Shown: positions 44,621 through 52,578 of the stretch, in pieces
Layout of the letters: every line of letters begins with the position of its first letter
Numbering within the stretch: the stretch's first letter is position 1
Assembly: GCF_001646945.1 (NCBI RefSeq)
Contig: NZ_LUTV01000003.1
Coordinates: 142,582 to 206,581, forward strand
Direction of reading: 5' to 3'
DNA length: 64,000 nt
DNA from: Endozoicomonas ascidiicola
GTDB taxonomy: Bacteria > Pseudomonadota > Gammaproteobacteria > Pseudomonadales > Endozoicomonadaceae
Translations under genes and position numbers: made by a program
The notes under the pieces: model-generated
Told to the model about the DNA's origin: nothing
What the model saw: only the letters and a program-made list of their open reading frames with translations
Database searches by the model: none

Positions 44621-44905
44621 ATGGAAACCAGAATTCAGTTCCGGGTTGATGAAGAAACAAAACGATTAGCGCAAAAGATGGCGGAAAGTCAGGGGCGTAC
44701 CATCAGCGATGCCTGCCGCGAATTCACCGAACAGCTGGCTGACCAGCAGCGCAAAGTCTTATCGCAGGATGCCTGGTTAACCGAACAGGTAAACCAGGCA
44801 TTTGAGAAGCTTGAGTCCGGTAAGGCGGAGTTTGTCGATCAGAAAACAGCAAAAGATGAAATGGCAAAGCGCAAAGCGAACATTCGTCATCGAGGCAATC
44901 ATTAA
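44621..44905 (+). CDS. RelB/DinJ-type antitoxin
   Basis: This 94-residue protein has a ribbon-helix-helix N-terminus (METRIQFRVDEETKRLAQKMAESQGRTISDACREF in pieces) like RelB/DinJ, and a charged toxin-binding tail. It shares one base with the toxin start. Confidence 0.82.
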   Translation: METRIQFRVDEETKRLAQKMAESQGRTISDACREFTEQLADQQRKVLSQDAWLTEQVNQAFEKLESGKAEFVDQKTAKDEMAKRKANIRHRGNH

Positions 44906-45183
44906 TGATTCTTTGGGAAGTAGAATCATTAAATGATCGTGAAAAAATCTTTGAATTTCTTTTTGATTTCAACCCTGTCGCTGCTGAAGAAACCGATAAC
45001 CTCATTGAAGCATCCGTTGAACTCTTATTGGATCAGCCCAATATGGGCGTTCAGCGTGATGGAATCCCCGGAAGACTATTGATCCTTCCCGAGGTGTCAA
45101 TGATTGTCTCTTACTCTGTGAATGGCTCCGATATTCACGTGATGCGAGTTCTGCATCAGAAGCAGAAATTCCCGGCGGGCTGA
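44905..45183 (+). CDS. RelE/ParE-type toxin
   Basis: This 92-residue protein of the RelE/ParE superfamily has NPVAAEETDNLIEASVELLLDQPNMG, a PGRLLILPEVSMIVSYSV strand region and the end IHVMRVLHQKQKFP. The HxxQ-type end with RVLH is typical of ParE-like members. The target (gyrase or mRNA) cannot be decided from sequence. Confidence 0.82.
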   Translation: MILWEVESLNDREKIFEFLFDFNPVAAEETDNLIEASVELLLDQPNMGVQRDGIPGRLLILPEVSMIVSYSVNGSDIHVMRVLHQKQKFPAG

Positions 45184-45208
45184 CAGTATTGGCGACTAAA
45201 AACACAGT

Positions 45209-45388
45209 TCCTCGTTTCCATGCTCCAGCGAGTGTCGCAAAAGGGATATTGATGAGGGTAAAGCACTTAGTCGTCATCTCCGCGCAGGCGGAGATCCACT
45301 GTTCGTGGTAGGTTCCCGCCTACGCGGGAACGACGATATTAGAGTTGTTCACCCTTTCACGACACCCTCGCTCCAGCGTGGGAACGAG
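45209..45388. repeat. Composite dispersed repeat (A arms, B core)
   Basis: A second copy of the composite seen at 29706-29892. The 64-bp core at 45271-45334 is identical to that copy. The outer arms are CCTCGTTTCCATGC and GCGTGGGAACGAGG. Confidence 0.75.
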
Positions 45389-45417
45389 GGGGGGAATGTG
45401 AATTCGTTCAAAAAATG

Positions 45418-45444
45418 AAAAAATAATTTAAGTAACTCCGAAAC
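45418..45444 (+). promoter_or_regulatory. Candidate sigma28 promoter of lafA
   Basis: AAAA, 15 bp, then TCCGAAAC resembles the sigma28 pattern TAAA-N15-GCCGATAA. The start would be about 70 bp before the flagellin ATG. LafS (51638) would be the sigma factor. Confidence 0.4.
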
Positions 45445-45519
45445 AAGACGACTTCTGTTGTGCAAGCCAGCTGTCACCAAAAACAGCGGCGACCAAATAC
45501 AACGATTTCGGAGTGAACC

Positions 45520-46701
45520 ATGCTTACCGTAAACACTAACTCGACTGCACTGATTGCACAGAACAACCTGGGCAACACCCAGAAGGCCATGGAAAACAGC
45601 ATGCTCAAGCTGTCCACCGGCCTGCGCATCAACAGTGCGGCAGACGACGCTGCTGGCCTGCAGATCTCTAACCGTATGGGCACTCAGATCAGTGGTCTGG
45701 ATGTTGCCATGCGTAACGCCAACGATGCGATCTCCATGGCGCAGACTGCGGAAGGTGCGATGCAGGAAAATACCAGCATCATGGGTCGTATGCGTGATCT
45801 GGCTTTGCAGTCTGCTAATGACACAAACACTGCTGAAGATCGTGCTGCAATGCAGAAAGAGATTGGTCAGCTGCAAACTGAAATTAACCGTATTGCTGAA
45901 ACTACAAACTTCTCTGGTACTAAATTGCTGGATGGTTCTGCTGACAGTCTGAGCTTCCAAATTGGTTCTAATGCGAATGAAACTATTACCTTTGGTATTG
46001 GTAATATGTCTACAGCATCTTTAGAAGGAAAGGTGGGTGATAAATACACTGCTACTAAAAGTGAAGCTGCCGGTGTTGCTCTTGATGCGACTGGCACAAA
46101 AGTTGATGCTGACGGCACGTTGGCAATAGTTTCTAATAATAGTGCTGGAGATCCTGTTACTACCAATATCTCTATCCTGAAAGACGAGACCATAGCAGAT
46201 ATTACAGCCAAAGTAGCTGATGCAACTGGAATCGCAGCAGATAAATTGGATATTAGTAATGGTGGAGGTACTGCTGGTGATGCGACATTAGCGGAGTTAC
46301 ACATTGGTTTAAAAACGGATGCTGCAACTGATAAGGCTCTTGTTTCTATCGGTGGCGTGGCTGCAACTAAAGGTGAGGCGGTCAACAAAAAAGTAAGCGA
46401 TATTAATCTGAATACTGCTGCAGGCGCTCAGGAAGCGATTAAGATTCTTGATGGTGCTCTGGCTCAAGTTGACTCTCAGCGCGCCAACCTCGGTGCCGTC
46501 CAAAACCGTCTGGATTCCACCATCAGCAACCTGTCCAACATCCAGGAAAACATGACTGTTTCCCAGAGCCGTATTCTGGACGTGGACTTCGCTAAAGAAA
46601 CCACCAGCATGACCAAGAGCCAGATGCTGATGCAGGCCGGTTCTTCCGTACTGGCACAGGCGAAAGGCCTGCCACAGTACGCTGTTCAGCTGATGGGCTA
46701 A
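45520..46701 (+). CDS. lafA: Lateral flagellin LafA
   Basis: This 393-residue filament subunit has conserved D0/D1 ends (NTNSTALIAQNNLGNTQKAMENSMLKLSTGLRINSAADDAAGLQISNRM in pieces; SRILDVDFAKETTSMTKSQMLMQAGSSVLAQAKGLPQYAVQLM in pieces). The middle, about 45960-46430, encodes the exposed domain and is more AT-rich than the ends. GGAG lies 9 bp before the ATG. Single flagellin gene in the cluster. Confidence 0.95.
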   Translation: MLTVNTNSTALIAQNNLGNTQKAMENSMLKLSTGLRINSAADDAAGLQISNRMGTQISGLDVAMRNANDAISMAQTAEGAMQENTSIMGRMRDLALQSANDTNTAEDRAAMQKEIGQLQTEINRIAETTNFSGTKLLDGSADSLSFQIGSNANETITFGIGNMSTASLEGKVGDKYTATKSEAAGVALDATGTKVDADGTLAIVSNNSAGDPVTTNISILKDETIADITAKVADATGIAADKLDISNGGGTAGDATLAELHIGLKTDAATDKALVSIGGVAATKGEAVNKKVSDINLNTAAGAQEAIKILDGALAQVDSQRANLGAVQNRLDSTISNLSNIQENMTVSQSRILDVDFAKETTSMTKSQMLMQAGSSVLAQAKGLPQYAVQLMG

Positions 46702-46742
46702 TAGCGTCGTGATTTGTTGACTGTTTTTCGGAGATTCAAGAG

Positions 46743-46805
46743 CGTCATCCCCGCGCAGGCGGGGATCCACTGGCGAGGTAGATTCCCGCCTGCGCGGGAA
46801 TGACG
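46743..46805. repeat. Family B palindrome
   Basis: CGTCATCCCCGCGCAGGCGG on the left and CCCGCCTGCGCGGGAATGACG on the right (20 bp or fewer each arm) form a long stem. It stands alone here, without family A arms, just after lafA. Confidence 0.75.
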
Positions 46806-46831
46806 GTTGTGTGGTGTACGGCTCTGGTTTT

Positions 46832-46856
46832 GCGGATAACGGAATACGGATAACGG
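46832..46856. repeat. Family C half copy
   Basis: GCGGATAACGGAATACGG followed by ATAACGG shows the 7-bp unit on one arm only; the partner arm is missing. Confidence 0.5.
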
Positions 46857-46870
46857 TAAGCTAAAAGATG

Positions 46871-46905
46871 AACGCCGGTTGCAGGGATGTGCCGGCGTTT
46901 TTTTT
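46871..46905 (+). terminator. Terminator of lafA
   Basis: AACGCCGG and CCGGCGTT form an 8-bp stem around an imperfect loop, followed by eight T residues. It lies 170 bp after the flagellin stop because two repeats intervene. Confidence 0.8.
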
Positions 46906-46909
46906 CACC

Positions 46910-47092
46910 TTGTTCCCATGCTTCAAGGCTGCTTCGAAAGGCACATTAATGAGCAATAAACTTTTGATCGTCATCTCCGCGAAGGCGGAGATCCACTGCT
47001 GGCGATGGATTCCCGCCTGCGCGGGAATGACGGAATTGGGAATTGTCGTTTTTCAGACTTTTTGTAACAACCTCACAGCGTGGGCGCGAGGC
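46910..47092. repeat. Composite dispersed repeat (A arms, B core), third copy
   Basis: The left arm CTTGTTCCCATGC and a degenerate right arm (CAGCGTGGGCGCGAGG) enclose a family B core at 46969-47032. The text TTTTTGTAACAACCTC near the right arm corresponds to TTTTGCGACA-CCTC in other copies. Confidence 0.65.
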
Positions 47093-47122
47093 TGAATACT
47101 GATCTACGGGAAGGAGTGCGCA

Positions 47123-47488
47123 ATGGCTGTCGATTACATTCCCGATGAAATATCACCGGTAAACACACGTCGTGTAAAGCGGGTGTTGCCGGCAAACCCG
47201 ACGGTGAATATTGATCAAAACTATGATCAACATCGGCCGCTACCGCCGGGAAACAGCAGGGCGGAAAAAAAGTTCCGGAAACAATTGCAGGCGCATATTG
47301 CGGCAATAAATGCTGAGGTTTCCGAGCTGGGCTGGCAGTTTCAACTGGTTCGCTTGCCCGATGAATTTCTGGTGGCCTGTTTCGATAAACAGCAACAGAT
47401 CATACGTCAGTTGGCCGTCAATGAATTTCTGGCGCTGACGCCAGGCGCTATCAAAAAAACCGGATTTATTATTCACGAACAGTGTTAG
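47123..47488 (+). CDS. FlaG-like flagellar protein
   Basis: This 121-residue protein lies between flagellin and the filament cap, the usual place of FlaG. The C-terminal half (INAEVSELGWQFQLVRLPDEFLVACFDKQQQIIRQL in pieces) has the two-strand plus helix pattern of FlaG, but the identity is weak. FlaG affects filament length. The ribosome site GGAAGGAG is strong. Confidence 0.6.
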   Translation: MAVDYIPDEISPVNTRRVKRVLPANPTVNIDQNYDQHRPLPPGNSRAEKKFRKQLQAHIAAINAEVSELGWQFQLVRLPDEFLVACFDKQQQIIRQLAVNEFLALTPGAIKKTGFIIHEQC

Positions 47489-47509
47489 TGGCACGATGTT
47501 TGCTATCTT

Positions 47510-47579
47510 CGTTTTCCGTTGGCCGTCATCCGTTCTCCGCCACGGCAAACGGACAGCGGAAAACGGCAAACGAACAACG
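47510..47579. repeat. Family C palindrome
   Basis: CGTTTTCCGTTGGCCGTCAT on the left and inverted GGAAAACGG/CGGCAAACG units on the right lie immediately before fliD. Confidence 0.65.
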
Positions 47580-47623
47580 CCACCGGTTCGTTAACAACAT
47601 CGACAACGTTAAGGAATGTCCGT

Positions 47624-48952
47624 ATGGCCATCAGCATGCCTGGCATGGGTTCAGGGCTGGATATCAATATGATGACTCAGACTATGGTTCAATCCGAACT
47701 GAGCCCTCGTATCAACCAGCTGAAGAAAAGCGAAGCCACCATTAATGGTGAGCTGGCGGGGCTGGAATCGCTGGAAAGCGCTCTGGAAGCGTTTAACAAA
47801 ACCCTGGAAAAACTGTCGGACCCCGATGAGTTCGGTTCCCTGAAAGTCTCTATGGACGACGATGGCGAGAAGATTCTCGGCGTTACCGTAGAAGGGGATG
47901 CCCGGCCCAACAGTTATCAGGTGACGGTTCAGCAGCTGGCGGAAAAACACAAAGTCTCCGTATTTGAAGGCGAAACTGTGGCAGCCGGTTCCTACGATAT
48001 TGCCGTGGGCGACAAAACCTTCACGCTGGATGTGGGTGCTGAGGATAACGACCTTGAGTCGGTGATGAACGCCATCAACAAATCCAAAGATAACCCCGGC
48101 GTGACGGCCAGCATTATCAATGGCGATCAGCTGGTACTCACCAGTAATGAAAGCGGTGCTGAGAACGTCATCAGCATTAAAGACGACAGTGGAAATGCAC
48201 TGGCGGTTACCGAATTGCAAAAAGCGCAAGATGCCCTGCTGACCGTAGATGGCATTGAAGTAAAAAGCAGCAGCAACAAAGTGGAAAACGCCATCAACGG
48301 CGTCACTCTGGATTTGGAAAAAACCACAGCGGAAGACGAAGTAATCCGCGTGGATGTGGAAACGGATCTGGACACCATGACCGATTCCGTCAACGACCTG
48401 ATCGACAGCTACAACAAACTGTTTGGTGCCATTGAAGATTTAACCCGCACACCAGAAGGCGGCAGTCGTCCGGCGCTGGCCAGTGATTCCATGACATCGT
48501 CGTTGTTGTCGCAGCTGCGTTCAGCGCTCTCCAGCCCCATGGAAGGTTCAGCGTTCAGCAATCTGGCGGAGATGGGCATCATCACCACCATGAACGGCGA
48601 TCTGGAAGTGGATGAAGATCAGCTGGAAAAAGCCTTTGAGAGTAACCCCATGGCCATCGCCGATGCCTTTACCGGCAGCGAAGGGGTGGTTGCCAATCTG
48701 CAGACCGTGGTCGAGCAATACATTGGCGGCACCGAAAAAGATGAAGACGGTGAAGATGGCAAAAGCTTCGATGGTTTGATTAAAACCCGGGTAGACAGTT
48801 TGAAAGACAATCTCGATGGCTTTGATGTGCAGTGGTCCGACCTGGAAAAACGGGAAACGGCGCTCACCGAGCGTTACAGCGCCCAGTTTATTGCCATGGA
48901 TCTTGCGATTCAGCAGATGAACTCGACCCTGTCGTCGTTTACTTATATGTGA
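47624..48952 (+). CDS. fliD: Lateral filament cap protein FliD (LafB)
   Basis: This 442-residue cap protein has the N-terminal GMGSGLDINMMTQTMVQSE (in part), the middle FliD domains, and the C-terminal helix ending RYSAQFIAMDLAIQQMNSTLSSF in pieces. ATG 47624 has AAGGA 8 bp upstream. The open frame upstream runs through repeat sequence and is not used. It corresponds to lafB of Vibrio parahaemolyticus. Confidence 0.92.
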   Translation: MAISMPGMGSGLDINMMTQTMVQSELSPRINQLKKSEATINGELAGLESLESALEAFNKTLEKLSDPDEFGSLKVSMDDDGEKILGVTVEGDARPNSYQVTVQQLAEKHKVSVFEGETVAAGSYDIAVGDKTFTLDVGAEDNDLESVMNAINKSKDNPGVTASIINGDQLVLTSNESGAENVISIKDDSGNALAVTELQKAQDALLTVDGIEVKSSSNKVENAINGVTLDLEKTTAEDEVIRVDVETDLDTMTDSVNDLIDSYNKLFGAIEDLTRTPEGGSRPALASDSMTSSLLSQLRSALSSPMEGSAFSNLAEMGIITTMNGDLEVDEDQLEKAFESNPMAIADAFTGSEGVVANLQTVVEQYIGGTEKDEDGEDGKSFDGLIKTRVDSLKDNLDGFDVQWSDLEKRETALTERYSAQFIAMDLAIQQMNSTLSSFTYM

Positions 48953-48957
48953 TGGGT

Positions 48958-49167
48958 CGTTTGCCGTTAACCGTTTTCCGTTGTCCGTAAAAGCCCACTA
49001 AGGGAAGCGGAAGGAAAGATCATACCATCGTCATCTCCGCGAAGGCGGAGATCCACTGTCGTGGTGGATTCCCGCCTTCGCGAGAATGACGGGGTGCTGG
49101 TCTTTTCTTAAATGCCACGTTCCTAAGTCGCTTTTACGGACAACGGCAAACGGACAACGGAAAACGG
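48958..49167. repeat. Family C palindrome interrupted by a family B copy
   Basis: The left arm (48958-48994, ending CCGTAAAAGC) and the right arm (49129-49167, beginning CGCTTTTACGG) are those of a family C element whose loop is usually about 10-25 nt. Here the loop is 134 bp and contains a complete family B element at 49029-49091. Family B therefore seems to have inserted into family C. Confidence 0.7.
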
Positions 49168-49184
49168 CTCTAAAGAGTTTAAAA

Positions 49185-49580
49185 ATGAGCTATTCCAACC
49201 AGGCGCTGAACGCCTATAAAAGCAATCAGACCGATAATCGGGCGGCCACGGCCAGCCCGTATCAGATGGTGAAGATGCTGTTTGAATCCCTGCAGGATAA
49301 TCTTTCCCGGGCTCGTGGTGCCATGGAAAGAAATCAACCTGCGGAGCGCGGCGTGGCTGTTAGCCGGTGCATCGAAATTATAGGTTGCTTGCGTTCATCA
49401 CTGGATATGGAGATTGGTGGTGAGATGGCGGTGAATCTGTCGGAGCTGTATTTGTTTTGCTCCCGCACATTGATGACCGCCAATCGCACCAATGATCTGG
49501 AAAAGTTGAACGAAGCCGGTTGGGTCGTCACAGAAATTCAATCCGCCTGGGAAGAGCTGGGAGAACAGTTGAATGTCTGA
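49185..49580 (+). CDS. fliS: Lateral flagellin export chaperone FliS (LafC)
   Basis: This 131-residue helical chaperone has the FliS N-terminus ALNAYKSNQTDNRAATASPYQMVKMLFESL in pieces, ERGVAVSRCIEIIGCLRSSLD and EIQSAWEELGEQ. ATG 49185 starts the conserved region; the frame upstream is repeat sequence. Overlaps fliT by 8 bp. Confidence 0.88.
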   Translation: MSYSNQALNAYKSNQTDNRAATASPYQMVKMLFESLQDNLSRARGAMERNQPAERGVAVSRCIEIIGCLRSSLDMEIGGEMAVNLSELYLFCSRTLMTANRTNDLEKLNEAGWVVTEIQSAWEELGEQLNV

Positions 49581-49887
49581 TGGTTCTCTGGCTCGTTCAT
49601 TAGAAGACTGTTGTCTTCAACTGGAGCAGGCGCTGGCTAATGGTGATGCGCAAACACTGATGTCGTTGGATGATCAGATTCAGCCATTGCTGAAAGCCGT
49701 CAAGGCACAAGGCGTGACCCTTGATCGACAGTTAATTGATCGATTTCAGGCGGTGTATCCCCTGATGATTGAGCTGTGCACCCGAGAACGGGATCACCTG
49801 GCAGAACAGATGAAAACCCTTCAGGCCAGTAAAACACCCATGCAAGCCTACAAAACCGTTGCGACGACTTCCGTGAGGGCAGACTGA
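49573..49887 (+). CDS. fliT: Lateral FliT-like chaperone (LafD)
   Basis: This 104-residue helical protein lies between fliS and fliK. Sequence conservation in FliT is low, so the call rests on place, size and helical content. It would bind the cap protein FliD. Its stop shares one base with the fliK start. Confidence 0.7.
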   Translation: MSDGSLARSLEDCCLQLEQALANGDAQTLMSLDDQIQPLLKAVKAQGVTLDRQLIDRFQAVYPLMIELCTRERDHLAEQMKTLQASKTPMQAYKTVATTSVRAD

Positions 49888-51059
49888 TGCCGGTGGCGAT
49901 GAATGCGTTGAGTTTTCCTGTGCCGCAGCAGAGTGCTGGCGGTGATATTCAGTTATCCGCAACGGAAGGTGCGGAAGATTTTCAGGCCGTGGCTGAGATT
50001 CTCGCTTCTTTGATAGAAAGCGATGGTCAGGTATCGCCGGAACTGAATGAACAGTTGCTGGAACAGATGGCGGAAACCCTGCCAGAAGGTGTGGATGAAT
50101 CGGTGATGGCGGAAGTGACTGCCTTTATCGATGAGATAATTCGGTTGCAGGAAGGTGGTTCGGAGTCGTTGCAACGTGGTGTTGGTCAGTTGGCGCTGGA
50201 TGGACAGGTTCAACCGACAGTCTCTGCGGACGCTGGCGCTGCTGCCAGAATTGCGATGGATAAGCTGCCGGATGTCAGTGCGCTTTATGCTTCTTACGTC
50301 GTGACGAAAGATACTTCGGAGCAGGGCAAAGAAGGCGTTAATCAAACGCTTTTGACCGGCTTGATAGCGGATGAATTGCCGGACGCTGAGCAGCCGGAAA
50401 ACGCTCTAAAAGAAAGCAGTCTGATGAAATCCGCAGCACCAGAGCGAATGGAAATCCTGCAGGCGCTACGAAGCATGGAGCGATCACTGTTTACGGCACC
50501 TGTCGGTAATACCGATAACGTGATCACCGCGTCACCGATGTCAGCAGTGCAAACGGCTGTTTCATCTCAGATGACCACTGCCCAACCACTGACCTCCACT
50601 CAGACCACGCCCAATCAGTTACCACTGCCAATGAACGCGGATGATAACGAGTGGAGCAACGCCCTCGGTCAGCGATTGATGACGCTGGTAGGCGACAAGG
50701 TAAAAGAAGCGCATATCCGTCTTGATCCACCAGAGCTTGGGCAGCTGGGCATCAAAGTCACGGTGGAAGACGATCACCTGAAGATTCGCTTCGCATCGGC
50801 ACTGCCGCAGGTTCGGGAGATGTTGGAAGGCCAGTCGGAACGGCTAAGAGCCGCATTCGATGGCAGCAGTTTTGCGCGTGTGGATATTGATGTTCGTCAG
50901 CAGCAGGCTGGCAGAGAAGGTCATCAACCGTCGGACGCTTTTACTGCGGATGCGGGTTCGGATGAAAGCACTGATGAAAGCCTTGTAACTACGGATTCTA
51001 CAATGCTTTCCACCGAGTTACCTTTACCTAAGCAAACGTCGCTCGACGTATTTGCCTGA
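49887..51059 (+). CDS. fliK: Lateral hook-length control protein FliK (LafE)
   Basis: This 390-residue secreted ruler has a low-complexity Gln/Thr/Ser-rich N-terminal part and the conserved C-terminal hook-length domain: VKEAHIRLDPPELGQLGIKV, LPQVREMLEGQSERLRAAF and VDIDVRQQQ. It sets hook length and triggers the FlhB switch. Confidence 0.88.
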   Translation: MPVAMNALSFPVPQQSAGGDIQLSATEGAEDFQAVAEILASLIESDGQVSPELNEQLLEQMAETLPEGVDESVMAEVTAFIDEIIRLQEGGSESLQRGVGQLALDGQVQPTVSADAGAAARIAMDKLPDVSALYASYVVTKDTSEQGKEGVNQTLLTGLIADELPDAEQPENALKESSLMKSAAPERMEILQALRSMERSLFTAPVGNTDNVITASPMSAVQTAVSSQMTTAQPLTSTQTTPNQLPLPMNADDNEWSNALGQRLMTLVGDKVKEAHIRLDPPELGQLGIKVTVEDDHLKIRFASALPQVREMLEGQSERLRAAFDGSSFARVDIDVRQQQAGREGHQPSDAFTADAGSDESTDESLVTTDSTMLSTELPLPKQTSLDVFA

Positions 51060-51092
51060 TTAACCGATTTTTTGAATTGAGACAGTCGCACG

Positions 51093-51584
51093 ATGGCGAA
51101 TGAAGCAAGTAAGCAGGGAAAAAAAAACGTCATTATTGCTATTTTGGCAACCGTGGTGGTTATCGGGCTATCAATAGCGACGGTTGGTTTCTTTTTCGGC
51201 TGGCCGTGGCAGGCCAATGCCTCCAGTTACGATCAGCTCCAATCCAGAATCAGTGTTAGCGAAGAGCCTTTGTATTTTTCCATGAAGGCTCTGGTGGTGA
51301 ACCTGGTGGTGACAGCAGACAGTAATAGCCGTTTCCTGAAAGCGCTCCCGGTGATTATGACCACCGATAGTGATGTGATCGAAAGTCTGGAGCTTTATGA
51401 ACCACGACTGCGCAGCGAGATGATCGGGTTTCTTCGGGAGCAGGACCCAAAGATAATGCTGGCGGCGGATGGGTTTGATGAGCTGAGAGGTCAGATGCTT
51501 GCGCTGGTTCGTAAGGTGGTTACCAATGATCCGGCTTCTACCAGCATCAATGATCTTTATTTTACTGATTTTGTGGTTCAGTAA
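51093..51584 (+). CDS. fliL: Lateral stator-associated protein FliL (LafF)
   Basis: This 163-residue protein has one N-terminal membrane helix (VIIAILATVVVIGLSIATVGFFFG in part) and a periplasmic domain (PLYFSMKALVVNLV, LRSEMIGFLREQDP). FliL surrounds stators and supports torque under load, a property linked to swarming. Confidence 0.88.
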   Translation: MANEASKQGKKNVIIAILATVVVIGLSIATVGFFFGWPWQANASSYDQLQSRISVSEEPLYFSMKALVVNLVVTADSNSRFLKALPVIMTTDSDVIESLELYEPRLRSEMIGFLREQDPKIMLAADGFDELRGQMLALVRKVVTNDPASTSINDLYFTDFVVQ

Positions 51585-51637
51585 CGCTGTGCTGGTAAAA
51601 AAGTGCGATAGGCGTTTGACATGAGGGTGAGGTGATC

Positions 51638-52378
51638 ATGCAGTCGAGTCTTGCCTGGTACGATCAGGCGGCACTGGGTGCCTATCGCTCGGTGCAGTCG
51701 GTTAATGGCCCTGAACAGCGAATACTGGCTCATGCCGGAATGGTGAAACGGGTCGCCCTGCATCTTCATGACCGAATTGGTGGCGAGCTGGATGATTTAA
51801 TCCAGAACGGCATGATTGGTTTGCTGGAAGCGGCTCACCGTTATGATGAAACCACCGGTGTGCCCTTTGAAGCGTTTGCTTTGCCAAGGGTTCGCGGTGC
51901 CATTGTGGATCAGTTTCGCCGCGATGACTGGTGCCCTAGAACCTTGAGACAACAGGGGGGCGCGATTCGTAAAGCCCGGGAAGCCTTTGTTCAGCGTCAT
52001 GGGCGTGAGCCGGTGGACAGTGAGTTGGCGGCAGAAACCGGGTTATCTACAGAAGAATTGCGTGAACATACTGTACGACTAGAGTCGTCATCTTTATGCA
52101 GTTTGGATTCATTGCAGCTAGACGGTTTTGAGCCGGAAGCAGAAGGCGATGATCTGACCCAGGCGCCGTTGATGAAGCAGCGTCGTAAGAAACGACTGGC
52201 AGAGTTGTTGAAACAACTGCCGGAGCGAGAACAACAGATTTTGTATCTCTATTATCAGGAAATGATGAACCTGAAAGAGATTGCCGCCGTTCTTGAGTTG
52301 ACGGAAGCCAGAATAAGCCAGCTGCGCAAAAAGGCGCTGGATGCTTTGCGTCAGCCTATGAGTGAGTGGAATGACTAA
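51638..52378 (+). CDS. fliA: Lateral flagellar sigma28 factor FliA (LafS)
   Basis: This 246-residue sigma factor has region 2 (GELDDLIQNGMIGLLEAAHRYD, FEAFALPRVRGAIVDQFR in pieces), region 3 and region 4 (LPEREQQILYLYYQEMMNLKEIAAVLELTEARISQLRKKAL in pieces). It directs late lateral genes such as lafA. ATG 51638 with GAGG 5 bp upstream is taken over the GTG at 51632. Its expected inhibitor is FlgM at 30403. Confidence 0.92.
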   Translation: MQSSLAWYDQAALGAYRSVQSVNGPEQRILAHAGMVKRVALHLHDRIGGELDDLIQNGMIGLLEAAHRYDETTGVPFEAFALPRVRGAIVDQFRRDDWCPRTLRQQGGAIRKAREAFVQRHGREPVDSELAAETGLSTEELREHTVRLESSSLCSLDSLQLDGFEPEAEGDDLTQAPLMKQRRKKRLAELLKQLPEREQQILYLYYQEMMNLKEIAAVLELTEARISQLRKKALDALRQPMSEWND

Positions 52379-52387
52379 GTAAATAGC

Positions 52388-52525
52388 TCTGGTTTCCATG
52401 CTTTTATGCCCTGTGGGTATTGCGTGGGAACCGGAAACCCTGATGGTTCGGGTATGCATTCCCACGCGGAGCATGGGAACGAGATGTTGGGAGTTTTGCG
52501 ACATCCTCGAAGCATGGGAAAGAGT
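52388..52525. repeat. Family A repeat region between lafS and lafT
   Basis: The 31-bp arm TATGCATTCCCACGCGGAGC... at 52453-52483 is identical to the right arm of the element at 61054-61200. Further degenerate arms (GGTTTCCATGC; GAAGCATGGGAAAGAG) flank it. The TTTTGCGACA-CCTC text also recurs here. Confidence 0.65.
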
Positions 52526-52578
52526 CCATTTTTTTACATGTATTTTTTATATTTTGCCTTTAGGTTGAAAAGCCCGTT

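Noticed and set aside
47651-48229. 192-codon minus-strand frame
   Set aside because: Antisense to fliD with no recognisable features.
29706-49167. Repeats considered as a CRISPR array
   Set aside because: Copies are dispersed, palindromic and lack regular spacers or cas genes.
52118-52504. Minus-strand frame sharing the peptide LVPMLRVGMHT with another at 61093-61278
   Set aside because: The shared peptide is the translation of the family A repeat arm, not a protein family.
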